Assembly (NCBI RefSeq): GCF_907165205.1
Contig: NC_058194.1
Location: 26,970,856-27,034,855, forward strand
Reading direction: 5' to 3'
Origin: Coccinella septempunctata
Taxonomy: Eukaryota > Arthropoda > Insecta > Coleoptera > Coccinellidae
DNA length: 64,000 nt
The notes below the pieces were generated by a model. It had not been told where the DNA came from. It did not search any database and saw only the letters and a program-made list of their open reading frames with translations. The number at the start of each line of letters is the position of its first letter. The first letter of the stretch is position 1. The translations under genes and the position numbers were made by a program. Shown piece by piece: positions 12,061 to 22,886 of the stretch.

Positions 12061-12957
12061 GGAATCAGATGTTTTACAATGGAACTCTTTCGGAATTCGA
12101 TTTTATTATGAACTCGAAAACGAGACCTCTGTGTTGAATTTCCAACTCAATTTTCGGTTGATTTATAACGGGGAGAAGTGAATGACTCCATGTTATTCGG
12201 TTCGTTTTTTCACAATGGGAAAGAGAGCTGTGTTTATTTCGTTAAAATCTGATTGTGATAGATGCACGAGAACCATGAAATGTGAAATGAAACAGAGGTT
12301 CTCCAGATATATTTGAGTGGCATCATGGCGGTTCTTGTTTTATTTATTGGGCCAGTTCATAAAGAAGCAATCGACACGTTTGGCGAAGCCAAAAGTAGTT
12401 CTTCAATGTGCACCAAATTTCTTTTCTGCCCAGGCTCCTAATGCCTTGAAAAAACATTATTTTTCTCTAATTAGTGAGTCAATATATTACACCGATAAAG
12501 GTCATAGAGGTGGTAAAAAAAGGGGGTAGTATCGCGGTTTTTGGGGCCCCGTAGGGCCCCGGCGGTTTCGAGTGGAGCGAGAATTCGCCTTTACGAGAAA
12601 CACTTTTTCAGGATCAGATGACAGCGACACGTGCAAAACGTTGGGAGCTCGGGAGATCACACAGAGTCCGAATTAAAAGTGTCATCAGTATACTTGCGTA
12701 TCACCTGTTAGACTAAACACAAGTGTCAACTGTATGACCCGAGACAAGGCCGAGGCACCAGAAATTGTAATAAAAATGTAACAAATTGTGGACATCCTCG
12801 CAGATGGCATCTGGTTTTAACCAGATGCCATCCACGCTTTAGCGTGGATGTCGTCGAGTTTTTCATTGGGGTGCAAAAGTACATATGCTGATGTGATATG
12901 CTCTCCATGTATTTCAGAAATTCTTGGTAATTGAAGGAGTCTTAAGAAAGCGTTGGT
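12061..12957. other. Non-coding stretch containing several perfect hairpins
   Basis: No gene. Holds a GGGGCCC/GGGCCCC stem with 4-nt loop at 12543-12560 and two abutting perfect hairpins at 12803-12850 (separate entry). Confidence 0.3.
12803..12850. other. Two abutting perfect hairpins
   Basis: 12803-12832 is a 14-bp inverted repeat with a 2-nt centre (arm GATGGCATCTGGTT). Overlapping its end, 12829-12850 is a 10-bp inverted repeat with a 2-nt centre (arm CATCCACGCT). An outer pair GACATCC (12791-12797) / GGATGTC (12846-12852) could enclose the first hairpin as an alternative fold. No poly-U tract or promoter marks it as a known RNA. Confidence 0.5.
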
Positions 12958-12989
12958 GGGCCACACACACACAAAATTCAAATGTATAA

Positions 12990-13125
12990 TTGCGACTTGC
13001 TAAGTCAGAATTCTGAATCACAAGTCGGAATTCCGAATTGCAAGTCGGAATTCTGAGTTACAAGTCGGAATTCTGAGTTTAAAGTCGGAATTCTGAGATA
13101 AAAGTCAGAATTCTGAGATGCAAGA
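12990..13125 (-). repeat. 20-bp minisatellite array (left, inverted)
   Basis: About six units of AAGTCGGAATTCTGAGTTAC and variants, the reverse complement of the unit in the right array. Confidence 0.85.
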
Positions 13126-13499
13126 CTGTTGTGGGGCTAGAATTGGTAGAATGACATTTGCTTTCTTTGTTGCATTCGATTGTTGTCGAATCGTGTGAGC
13201 AAAATGCCCTCTGTAGAGCAGATTTGTCTCATTTAAGGCATATTTAGGCACATTTGGACCCTTAACCTACGCCTACCCTATCTCTTTTCTTTCAAAAGTT
13301 TTAACGGACGTTATTGATTGTGACAAGCTCACAGAGCTTCTGAGGGGTTCGTCGTTACCTAAGGAGAATCAGGATAATATGATAATATATCTGTAGTATC
13401 CATATATGCTCGAGGGGTGATAATAAGACGATCGCTTCTTCGTATTTTGACACGATTTTCGAAGGCCTCTCGCGAGCACTTTATAGCGATTACTTAGGA

Positions 13500-13625
13500 C
13501 TAACGGCCAGTTTCATAATCAAACTTAAATCCCCTTCAATTTTAAAGCTTTTCTTTAACCCCACCGAAACTGACCTTAAACGAAACTTAGAGTGACTTTG
13601 AACTTGATTATGAAACTGGATGTAG
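13500..13625. repeat. Small MITE with CCAGTTTCATAATCAA termini
   Basis: CCAGTTTCATAATCAA at about 13509 and its reverse complement ending near 13621 bound ~115 bp. The CTTAAATCCCC and TTTAAAG interior resembles that of the MITE at 31103-31235. Lies in the middle of the larger array-ended element. Confidence 0.55.
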
Positions 13626-13659
13626 GAATTTCGATAGTGCTCGAATCACTAAGCACTAG

Positions 13660-14215
13660 AAAAGTTTTGGAAAAGTTCCCAGGAGCATAATTCTTGGGAG
13701 TACAAAAATACTCCAAGTGCTTTCATGAGCACTGAGCACGAAGCTTTGGGACAGCTCAGCTATGGTGCAACCAAAGAGAAGAATAGAATATCATTTCATT
13801 CATCCAAAATTCCTCCAAGAAGCCAAAAACACATTCACGGATCAAATGCAAAAAAACAAAAGTCATTAGACCTCCTCTGCCTTGCATCTCAAAATTCCGA
13901 CTTACAAGTCGGAATTCCGACTTTCATCTCAGAATCCCGACTTGTGTCTCAGAATTTCGACTTGTATCTCAGAATTTTGACTTGCATGTCGGAAAGGTTT
14001 TGAAAAGTTCCTAGGAGCATTACTCTCGGGAGTACAAAAATACTCCAAGTGCTTTCACGAGCACTGAGCACGAAGCTTTGGGACAGCTCAGCTATGGTGC
14101 AACCAAAGTAAAAAATAGAATATCATTTCATCCAAAATTCCTCCAAGAAGCCAAAAACATATTCACGGATCAAATGCAAAAAAACAAGTCATTAGACCTC
14201 CTCTGCCTTGCATCT
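13660..14215 (+). repeat. Direct duplication of ~325 bp inside the array-ended element
   Basis: The block running from the AAAAGTT(C)CC..GGAGCAT region through GAGCACGAAGCTTTGGGACA to the first 20-bp units is present twice in tandem (first from about 13668, second from about 14003). Few differences separate the copies, so it is younger than the decay of the rest. Confidence 0.85.
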
Positions 14216-14562
14216 CAAAATTCCGACTTACAAGTCGGAATTCCGACTTTCATCTCAGAATCCCGACTTGTATCTCAGAATTCCGAGTTGTATCTCAGAA
14301 TTTTGACTTGTATCTCAGAATTCCGACTTGTATCTCAGAATTCCGACTTGTATCTCAGAATTCCGACTTGTATCTCAGAATTCCGACTTGTATCTCAGAA
14401 TTCCGACTTGTATCTCAGAATTCCGACTTGCATGTCGGAATTCTGACTTGTATCTCAGAATTCGGAGTTGCAAGTCAGAATTCTGACTTGCATCTCAGAA
14501 TTCCGACTTGCAAGTCAGAATTCCGACATGCATCTCCGAATTCCGACTTGCAAGTGAATTTT
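14215..14562 (+). repeat. 20-bp minisatellite array (right)
   Basis: About 17 head-to-tail units of TTCCGACTTGTATCTCAGAA; the central six are almost identical. The long open frames here (for example 14078-14446) only reflect the repeat and are not genes. Confidence 0.95.
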
Positions 14563-14629
14563 TTTTTGTGTGGCTTTCCTAGAGTCTCGAGATCTTCGAA
14601 TATCGAGTATAACCTAGTGACTTACTTAC

Positions 14630-14734
14630 CTCGGGTTCATTGATGAGCTTTTCATGGTGTTCATCATTGGCATCTAACGATCTTTTGTGGACGCGAACGT
14701 GCTCGAAGAGGTAGAATCCTTTCAAGCTGCCAAC
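14630..14734 (-). CDS. Furin-type proprotein convertase, prodomain exon (partial gene)
   Basis: A 35-codon internal exon on the minus strand, bounded by a textbook acceptor (TTTTTTTCTTGCAG before GTTGGC) and donor (GAG then GTAAGTAAG). It translates as VGSLKGFYLFEHVRVHKRSL, then DANDEHHEKLINEPE. The order GSL-x-x-(Y/F)Y-x-(F)x-H..., KRS(L), a His-rich loop and x-EP(E) matches the subtilisin-kexin prodomain of furin/PACE4-type convertases, where the next residues are normally V-x-W-x-x-QQ. By alignment from memory of the family, the His in FEH sits where furin has its pH-sensing His and VHKR-S where furin has its internal excision site. The prodomain folds and inhibits the Ser protease in the secretory pathway. 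Flanking exons were not found; large introns are common in insect furin genes. Fur1/Fur2 assignment is not possible from 35 residues. Confidence 0.62.
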
Positions 14735-15475
14735 CTGCAAGAAAAAAACATTGAAATGTTTCCCTTTCAATCGAATTAAATTGAATTACTTTTAAGGGAT
14801 CAGAGAGCCAGTATTCCATTTCGGAAACGACTCTCAAAGTTGAGTGAGCGTTTTCGATTTTTCATTGTACTTTGTGTAGGATATTACTTTTTTCCAGTTA
14901 ACAGCTCCTGTACCTATTTAAAAAAACAACAGCACGAGATAAAAACGCCAAAACCAGAAGCGAAATGTAAACGGTATAAAAAACGTGCCATAAGCATTCA
15001 ATTCCAAACGGACCACGTTTCGTTCGAGATCTAAACACCCCTCAATACACGAGAATCGGACGATATGGGGAATCCGGGTCGGCAAAACATCGAAATTTAC
15101 GTGGAATTAGAATAACAGGCGGTTTACTGGCGCGTTCCACGGACGAAAGGGTGCCATCGCTTCTCTACTGCGATAAATATCCGTCGATTTTCGAAGGTCG
15201 AAATGCAGAGTTACATTCCTCGTTAACTGGTTCTTGCGGTTAGGTCGATCTAGTTGTGTCGGATGGATCGTTTCAATTCGACGGTTCCGGAAAGGGATCA
15301 TTCCGTGGAATATTCCGGTCCATCGGTTACGCGTTCACGGCTCTGGAGCCTATCGTACACTCTCGTTAATTGAAGATTTTCGTATGCATTGGGTTTCGAA
15401 CCACGATCGCCAAATCAAAATGTTCGAAATTCTGGGATCTGCAGGCTTCTTCGTGACGAGTTAAGTCGAAATGTA
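14735..15475. other. Probable intron with CpG-rich island
   Basis: Upstream (5' on the minus strand) of the exon. From about 15040 to 15465 the sequence is CpG-rich and repeat-free; the ORFs there on both strands overlap each other and show no domains. Confidence 0.35.
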
Positions 15476-16556
15476 CAGGGTGGGCAAAATTCGTTGTCAA
15501 CTCAGGGGATCTCGTGAACTATGAGAGCTAGAAGAAAACGGATGACAAATTCCTAGCTCTTTTTCAGAAAAACGAAGAATAGTGAAAACCGTTTCCTCCT
15601 AAGATTCTTCGTTTTTGGGTTATTAGCAAAAAATGAGATTTTGACGATTTCGAAAAGTTCTCATAACTTTTTTGTCTTTGAAGTTATACATCTGAAATTT
15701 GAACTTCCTACAGGCACTTTCCTACGTAGAATCTACTGACAAGCTCAAAATAATTTCTCGAAATTGCGTTTTTTTTTTAATGCAGAATTTTATTGAATTT
15801 TTTAGTTTTGAATTTCAAAGAAATCTTTTTCAGTAGATTCTATGTATAAAGGTGCCTAAGAAGGTTCAGGTTTCAGATCTGTAACATCACGGACAAAAAA
15901 GTTATGAGAACTTTTCGAAATCGTCAAAATCGCAATTTTTGTTTATAACTCAAAATCTAGAAATGATAGGCCGGTCCTGTTCTCAGATTTGGATTACTCT
16001 GGAAAAAGAGCTCGAGAATGTGTCATCCGTTTTTTTCTAGCTGCTATAGTCCTCGAGATGCCTTCAGTAGACAACGAATTTTGACTTTGAAGTTACATAT
16101 TTGATACTTGAATCTTCTTAGGCACTTTCATACGTATAATCTACTGAAAAAAAATTTTTTCATATTAAAAAATTACAAATTCAATAACTTATTGTTGCTT
16201 CAACCGATATTAACATTCTTAAAATTCAATAAAAGTTTGCATTCAAAAAAATGCCCAATAATTCAAAAATTGAGAAATATTTTGAACTAGTCAGTGGATT
16301 TTAAATGAAAAAGTGCCTGTAGAAGGTTCAAGTTCCAGATCTGTAACTTCAAAGACAAAAAAGTTATGAGAACTTTTCGAAATCGTCAATATCTAAGTTT
16401 TTGCTAATAACTCAAAAACGAAGAATCGTAGGAGGCTACGGTTCTCACCATTCTTGGTTTCTCTAAAAAACAGCTCGGAAATTTGTCATCCGTTCTCTTC
16501 TAGCTCTTATAATTCTCGTGATCCCCTCAATAGACAACGAATTTTGCCCACCGTGT
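15476..16556. mobile_element. Y-family foldback elements, composite of one full and one half copy
   Basis: Begins CAGGGTGGGCAAAATTCGTT and ends in the inverted form. The full copy (15476-16083) resembles the complete element at 33389-34005. A partial, opposite-facing copy (16084-16556) follows. Within a copy the two halves are themselves imperfect inverted repeats of roughly 270 bp, with recurring AACTTTTTTGTCTTTGAAGT. No ORF. Confidence 0.75.
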
Positions 16557-18048
16557 ACAGAAGATATTGAGTGAAATGTATGGCATGTTTCTGTAATAGG
16601 CCACCCACGGTAGGACACCCTGTATACATTAATTCCTGGAAAATTGCGAATTTCACATTTCTCGCTATTTATCAGGAATAATATAAATTTTCTTATCCCA
16701 AAAGGTTCGATCATTTCAATTAAGCTTCGGCGACGTCAATATTATCGGTATTTCATGTTCCATCAAATAGGCCATATTTCAATGACCCTTAAATAGGAAT
16801 TCAAGCATACCATCTTCATATCGATCGAGTTTTCCACATTCAACGAACTAAATTAGCTCAGGAGCACCGGATTTTGAATTTCCCTCAATTCTCCATGCAG
16901 GCCCTCTTGCCGAGAGCATATTTTCCGTTTAAGGTTGAGTATCTGAAATGGATTTCGTAGCCGGTGAAAAGACTGCAATGGTCACAACGATTTATTTTGT
17001 TGTTCTACAAATCTACAGCGAGATGCAGTTGCAAAATGGCGAAAGCGCGAGCTAATGTTCTGTGGTGGGCATAAATTCACCGCATTCTTCGATATTAAAT
17101 CAAAATTTAGAACTGTCCTTTTCGGAGGGAAAAATGGAGGATTGAAATTTAAAAGGAACGTTGGGTTTCAACAACTTGGTAACTGCAAGATAACGCTAAT
17201 CAATCGAAATTTACTAGTTTTTCCATTTGAAACCTCACGCAGGTTCACTGAAAGAAAAAGAAATCTTCTAGTATACAAACATTTGTATTTTAAAAATAGT
17301 AACGAACATTCCTCATTCTGATATACATTTTTAAGCTGACTGGATTCAAAATACAGTCAGCATTTACGTCAAAGAATTTTCTCGCATCAAAGATGATGAG
17401 GAATTGCTTCGAATTCATTCTCAAGAATAAATCTGAATAGAAAATTCGACATCGAATACATAAAATTATGCATTTCACTCAACGTCCAAGAGATTTCATA
17501 AACATTTCGAATGCATATTTCAAGCACCCAGTCTCGTGCTTAATGCTGAATAGATTGATATTTCACTTGCGTAAGAATGCAAGGACTTGTAAGCCCTAGA
17601 AACAACCATTAATACCTACGTCTCAAATAATAATGGAAACATTTTGTTTTTCCTGGAACCGAGACCATTTACGTACGGTTTATAAAAAGCAAGGCTGAAT
17701 ACTGGAAATAGTTAACAGTAACTTGAATCCCTTGCCCCAGATAGGTTAAATTTCTTGCTGAAAGAGATATTTAGTTTTATGACACGCAATATACTGAATG
17801 AATAGCGAAAAAAATTCAAGGGTGATTCATAGTCAAAAATTCATGTTGTTTTTTCATTGGAAGAACAATTAGAGACACGATGTATATGATATATTCCGAA
17901 TCAGAAAAAATAAGGGACTGGAATATGTAAAAATAACATAGGGTTCATGTGTGAAGAAATGAAAGAAACCACTGTATCACTGAAGTGGAGGATTGAAAAA
18001 AAATCTTCAACTACCCCACTTCGTTTTACATGAAGAGAAGTGTCTGTA
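16557..18048. other. No gene recognised
   Basis: AT-rich. A lone CACCCTGTATACA terminus near 16615 is a transposon relic. At 17095-17165 a segment with GGGAAAAATGGAGGATT resembles the core of the MITE at 31103-31235. The rest shows nothing. Confidence 0.3.
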
Positions 18049-18447
18049 CAGGGTGGGCAAAATTGATAATATCTGAACTATAACTTTTTGATCAAAAGAG
18101 AATTATAACACGCCACTGGAATGCAATAAAAAAGTGTCTGTATAATGTTTTCATTTCAACATCCTAGCACAAACAGAAACGGAGATAATGACCAAAATTG
18201 AAATCGCCCAAATTTAAATTTTGGTCTATGACTTGAAAACAAAAGAAGATAGAGGAATGCAATTGATAACACCATTAGCTTCTCGAAAACACACGACCGC
18301 AATGTGTCATTCATTTTCCTGCACACAGGTTAGGTTAGGTTAGGTTAGGTTAGGTTAGACCTAACCTACGACCGCAATGTGTCATTCATTTTCCTCTACA
18401 CAGGTTAAAAAGTTGTAGTTCAGATATCACCAATTTTGCCCACCCTG
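18049..18447. mobile_element. Z-family TIR element, copy 1
   Basis: Starts CAGGGTGGGCAAAATTG, continuing TATCTGAACTATAACTTTTT; ends in its inverse. 399 bp, non-coding, carrying the telomere-like tract at 18328-18357. A second, truncated copy is at 19212-19470. Confidence 0.75.
18328..18357. repeat. Interstitial telomere-type repeat (TTAGG)6
   Basis: Six perfect units of GGTTA, the canonical insect telomere motif, followed by a short inverted ACCTAACCTA. A 40-bp segment of Z, starting ACGACCGCAATGTGTCATTC, is present on both sides (18293-18332 and 18368-18407) with only two differences, so the array was inserted together with a local duplication. Confidence 0.9.
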
Positions 18448-18451
18448 TACT

Positions 18452-18950
18452 GGATGGGCAGAATTCGTTGTCTACTGAGGGGATAAGAGCTAGAAGAAAA
18501 TGGACAACACATCTCCGAGCTCTTTTTCAGAGAAACAAAGAATGATGAAAACCGTAGCCTCCTACGATTCTTCGTTTGTGAGTTATTAGCAAAAACTTAG
18601 ATTTCGACGATTTCGAAAAGTTCTCATAACTTTTTTGTCTTTGAAGTTATAGATCTGAAACTTGAACTCCCTACAGGCACTTTCTTACGTAGAATCCACT
18701 GACAAGCTCAAAATATTTTCTCGAAATTGCGTTTTTTTTTTAATGCAGAATTTTATTGAATTTTTCATTTTTGAATTTCAAAGAAATCTTTTTCAGTAGA
18801 TTTTATGTATAAAGGTGCCTAAGAAGGTTCAGGTTTCAGATCTGTAACATCACAGACAAAAAAGTTATGAGAACTTTGGGAAATCGTCAAAATCCAAATT
18901 TTTGTTTGTAACTCAAAATCTAGAACTGATAGGCCGGTCTTGTTCTCAGA
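18452..18950. mobile_element. Y-family element, 3'-truncated
   Basis: GGGCAGAATTCGTTGTCTAC onward follows Y copy 15476 almost base for base to AGATTTGGA, where it is cut off by the W hairpin. Confidence 0.75.
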
Positions 18951-18958
18951 TTTGGACG

Positions 18959-19211
18959 CCAGTGGCGTACTATGATTTTTTCCAACAGGTATATTTGCTG
19001 AGCTACAGCATAAAGATGTATTTTTTTATGAAAACCGTAGTTTGAAATGACTTAGAAAAACTGAGGGTGATGTATAATATATTTCTGAAGCGGTAAAAAA
19101 ATTGCGATTCTTTCTAAGTCATTTTAAACTACTGTTTTCATTAGAAAATACACAACTTTATGTTATAGCTCAGCAAATAAACCTGTAGGAAAAAATCATA
19201 GTAAGCCACTG
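18959..19211. repeat. W hairpin element (CCAGTGGCGTAC terminus)
   Basis: 253 bp with ~105-bp imperfect inverted arms; ends CAGTGGCGTACTATGATTTT and its near-inverse. Joins a Y fragment on the left to a Z fragment on the right, so it marks a rearrangement or insertion point. Confidence 0.75.
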
Positions 19212-19470
19212 AATTACTATCAAAAAAGTGTCTGTATAATGTCTTCATTTCAACAGCCTAGCACAAACAGAAACGGAGATAATGACCAAAGTTGAAATCG
19301 CCCAAATATAAATTTTGGCCTATAACTCAAAAACAGAAGAAAATAGAGGAATGCAGTTGATATCATTATTAGCTTCCCGAAAAAAGACGACATAAATGGT
19401 ACATTTATTTTTCTCTATCTAGTTGGGTTAAAAAGTTGTAGTTCAGGTATCACCAATTTTGCCCACCCTG
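19212..19470. mobile_element. Z-family TIR element, copy 2, 5'-truncated
   Basis: AAAAAAGTGTCTGTATAATG onward matches copy 1 to the terminal CACCCTG; it lacks the TTAGG array and the 40-bp duplication, so it shows the ancestral state. Confidence 0.75.
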
Positions 19471-19479
19471 TACACTTTC

Positions 19480-20400
19480 CCTACTTGTTGTCCCCAGATT
19501 TCGCAATTTTTCTTACGTCCCAATATCCGAAATGGATCGACCCTCGACGAAAATATTGTCTCTCCGAATTCCCATGGAAAAAATACAGCCTTGATAAAAA
19601 AGTATACAGTAGACGGGAAAGTGTCAATATTTATGGCACTATATCGGATAGGAAATTGTGTACAAATTCCATAACTCCCCCCCTATCGGTTTTTAGACCC
19701 CACTTCCGAGACAAACCGCCGAATAAAAACAAGGGACATGAATGTATTTCCCGTTCCTGGGGGAAATATCCTCCAAGACATTATCGATCGACCCCCTTTC
19801 CAACGGGGGGAAGGTTGCAAGGAGGACAACATGTGCGGTCACCGAAGTGAGACATCAATCTTACGTCGTTCCCGAAATGGCTTTACAGCCATACAGCCGT
19901 AAATCTCGAAACTTTCAACCCTTCAAGATGGATTAGACGCCTCCCGGTCCCTGTTTTACAACTGTTTACGACACAATGGAGGTTCCTAACTTGATCCTGA
20001 AGCGAATCATAACGAAAGGAGGAATTTAAGTGACTCGCCTTATTGTTCTTGCGAGTTCTCGCAGACGTTAGGACCCGGTAATTGCGATTTTGTTAACTTC
20101 GTATTGCAACGGGGGAATTTCGGTCGGAGCGTTCCTACGGGTTCATGCATGTAATTACATGCACGCCACGCCGTGTAAAGGGATACGTCCTCGGCTACGG
20201 GGGTAGGGAATCGTCGGGGGCGAGGAAAACACCAACGATTAGGCGGACATTGTGTCGTGAGAGTTGTCTTAGTTTTTGGAGCGTAGAAGGGTCGGTCGAA
20301 AATGGGGTGAAATGAAGGCGGTGTTGGGATCTGAAGATTTGAGGTTTTCACGAATAGAAAGTAGAGATTCCGAATTAGTCCCGTACGGAGGCGCTTTTTT
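19480..20400. other. CpG-rich, repeat-free island
   Basis: The longest such island (about 0.9 kb). Overlapping ORFs on both strands (for example 121 codons at 19485-19850 plus, 103 codons at 20040-20351 minus) have no recognisable domains. Contains the 18-bp palindrome at 20146-20163. Confidence 0.35.
20146..20163. promoter_or_regulatory. 18-bp perfect palindrome with TAATTA core
   Basis: TGCATGTAATTACATGCA reads the same on both strands. TAATTA is the core bound by many homeodomain dimers (Paired/Antennapedia classes), and ATGCAT/TGCATG flanks are also frequent developmental motifs. A regulatory role is inferred from motif and setting only. Confidence 0.35.
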
Positions 20401-20502
20401 CGATATCGAATTTTGTCATTTTTAAATTAATTCGCGAAAATGACCAATTTTTGTTGTATTTCCCGAAGAAAGTCGATAGAATTCGACTCACTTACACTTA
20501 CG

Positions 20503-20757
20503 CAGGTTGAGTTTTTGACTCGTACAAATATTTCAACAGTAGAAACGCTTTTTTCCTTTACCATTTTTTCCGATTCGGCCCTGATAAAAAAATACAGCCA
20601 TTCTGAGTTTTCATAAGCAGCCACCCCTGGAAAAGCAAGATTACCTTAACAATAACGAGCTAAATCTGTGACACTACACATCGGTGGATTTCTTAAACAG
20701 AGTTCTATTCAGCCAAAGTACCAAGTTTCGAATTTCACAGATACTTTTCAAAGTGCT
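20503..20757 (+). mobile_element. V-family element, truncated
   Basis: CAGGTTGAGTTTTTGACTCG and ACAAATATTTCAACAGTAGA are the V terminus; the copy breaks off after about 255 bp against the T element. Confidence 0.8.
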
Positions 20758-21773
20758 ATTTAGAATTCAGGTCCGCTCATTCAAATAGTTATAACCTGAT
20801 ATTCTAAAATCCACAATACAACAGACGGTAGCGAACATATTCAATGTAAGAGAATTTATATTATGTTTCATCTGAATCTAAACGACTTATATTTCAGCTG
20901 AATATTTCCACAATCAGAAAGATTGTGAATGAAGAGGATGACGAAGAATTTCCTTCTATTGGGAGATCCAAAAAAGTGGTGGCATTTGAGAATTTTATGT
21001 TTGAGAGAATTATTGCGAAAAGTTTACTACAGGATTTCGATTAACGTCAACGTAGAATAAGTTACCAATTGATTTTTCATTTGACTTGTCCTATACATTG
21101 TAAATGTCTTAAGGTACCAATAAATACCTAATTTTATTAATATTATATCAATGCATTAAAATGAACAGCTACAAATACACACCAGTTGTCCTGCTAATTG
21201 TTTATTCATGTGAAATTTTTGTTAAAAGGTAAAGTTCATCTTGATTTGAAACTTCCTTTAATTCCTTTTACTTATATTGATGCAAGATGATTTTTGTTGA
21301 AGAATTTAACATTCTTGTAATTATCTGTTAATTCCTTCGGGAGATACCCATTCCCAAACACTGCAACATATGCATTTCATCTTCGGGTTAATATTTTTGA
21401 AATCTACAACTGATGTAACGTATTCAAACTTTAGCCAAAGAAGATAACGAACATTAACTCTCCTCAAGCTGGTGCACATATTATGATATTATACTGATCT
21501 CTTGTATTTTCCATGCGAAAACTAGATTTGGTATGCCTTCAATCAGTTTGTATAAACTTCAATTATGTTCGTCACATATTTTCCGAAGAGATTCGACATT
21601 GTGGTGAAATACATTATAACAGAAACTTTTACGTAGAACGGGCAACATAGCGTTGATTTAAAACCAAAAAATGTATTGACAAGCGTCATAACCCCACATT
21701 TTAGTACTATACAGAGTGAAATGTGTCAAATTTCCATGGCCAACCGACTGCTAAAATAAAAGTGAATGGAGTA
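20758..21773 (+). mobile_element. T-family TIR element, copy 1, left end missing
   Basis: Aligns with the internal and right part of T copy 2 (45135-46507), ending GGCCAACCGACTGC then TAAAATAAAAGTGAATGGAG. No ORF of note. Retains the uninterrupted sequence into which the hammerhead palindrome inserted in copy 2. Confidence 0.85.
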
Positions 21774-22361
21774 TACAAGATACACATTTTCATACTTTTT
21801 ATGTTCAACCAGATTCCACCCTCTGGAGTACATCACATCTGAGTCCGTTGACTAAAATCAACACCTCATGTATAACCCATTAATTCGATGGCGTTCCATC
21901 TCCGGCTTATACTTTCCAGATTAAAATAATCCCACGGGACAACAAATCACGCAACGTCACGGGAGTGATCCACAACCAACCAACTCCCGTTGAAACTTGG
22001 AATCGATTCCAGTACGAACATGCACACTTATCAATTTGTGCGTCGCGTATCCCAGAGATATATCTATAACGATAATCATAAAATACAGTCATAATGGAAT
22101 GGTATTACAGTGACTCCGACGGATGGTAATGGATCAGGATGCAATGCTCGGAACTGGTACACGTACTGAATTATCCTGTCCAGTTATCAGCGATGAAAAA
22201 CAGCAGAAACCTTTTTATGGGATTACTGTTCATTTACATTTGCATAAAGGGACGTACATATGTCAGTCGAAAAGTATATCAGGTGGAAAACGATTCATCA
22301 TGGTTATTCATCGAAGGGGTCGAAAATTGAGTAGCAGAAGAACCGAATGATAACATCGCAT
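21774..22361. other. No gene recognised
   Basis: Moderately CpG-containing (21880-22130) but without repeats or convincing ORFs. Confidence 0.3.
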
Positions 22362-22886
22362 AAGCGATCCTTCTGACGATGTATTTTTTATGAAATATCT
22401 TTGAAACGTCACATCTTGAAATAATCATTTCAACCGTTTCCCAAAAAACTATTTTAAGCACTTGAAAATGAAAAATAAAAATGGGTATTTAAAATTTAAA
22501 GCGTTTCGTTTCTAATGCTCAAGTTGGCAACGTCGACTGAAATATGCGTTGATAATAAAGTGCAACAAATACACTTCTTGATGAGATAGGCAAAGATGGC
22601 TGTCTATGAAGTCTGCGACGAACGAAGAAGATCGTAAAATTTTATGGGACTTTTATGGCTGGTTAAGGCTCACCAGTGAGTACGCGCCTTATGATGGCTG
22701 TGAAACAAAAGCTGTTATTCCATAAACAAGCCATTGTTCTTTTTATTTTCTAGTTGGCGCTGTTGCCGAATAGTAAACTAGAAACGAAGCGATTTGAATT
22801 TTAAAACCTCATATTTTAAGAATGATTTTGAATAGTTTCCGCGGTGTATTTGAAAAATTTATGAATGGAACTCATAATTATTCAGT

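Larger units (their letters stand above)
12958..14576. mobile_element. Element with inverted arrays of a 20-bp repeat at its two ends
   Basis: Both outer edges read GCCACAC followed by an A/C-rich run in inverted orientation (left from about 12960, right ending near 14575). Inside each edge is an array of a 20-bp unit: about six units at 12990-13125 in one orientation, about 17 at 14215-14562 in the other. The centre has no transposase. It resembles foldback-type elements whose long terminal inverted repeats consist of tandem repeats; the class is inferred. Its right edge lies only about 53 bp from the splice donor of the furin-like exon. Confidence 0.55.

Noticed and set aside
14215..14562. 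CRISPR-like regular repeats
   Set aside because: Repeats are contiguous with no spacers, and the genome is animal.
13725..14643. Overlapping 92-122-codon ORFs with ISEFRLVSQNSDLYLRIPTC-type repeats
   Set aside because: They are translations of the 20-bp minisatellite; 20 is not a multiple of three, so frames cycle, and there is no gene structure.
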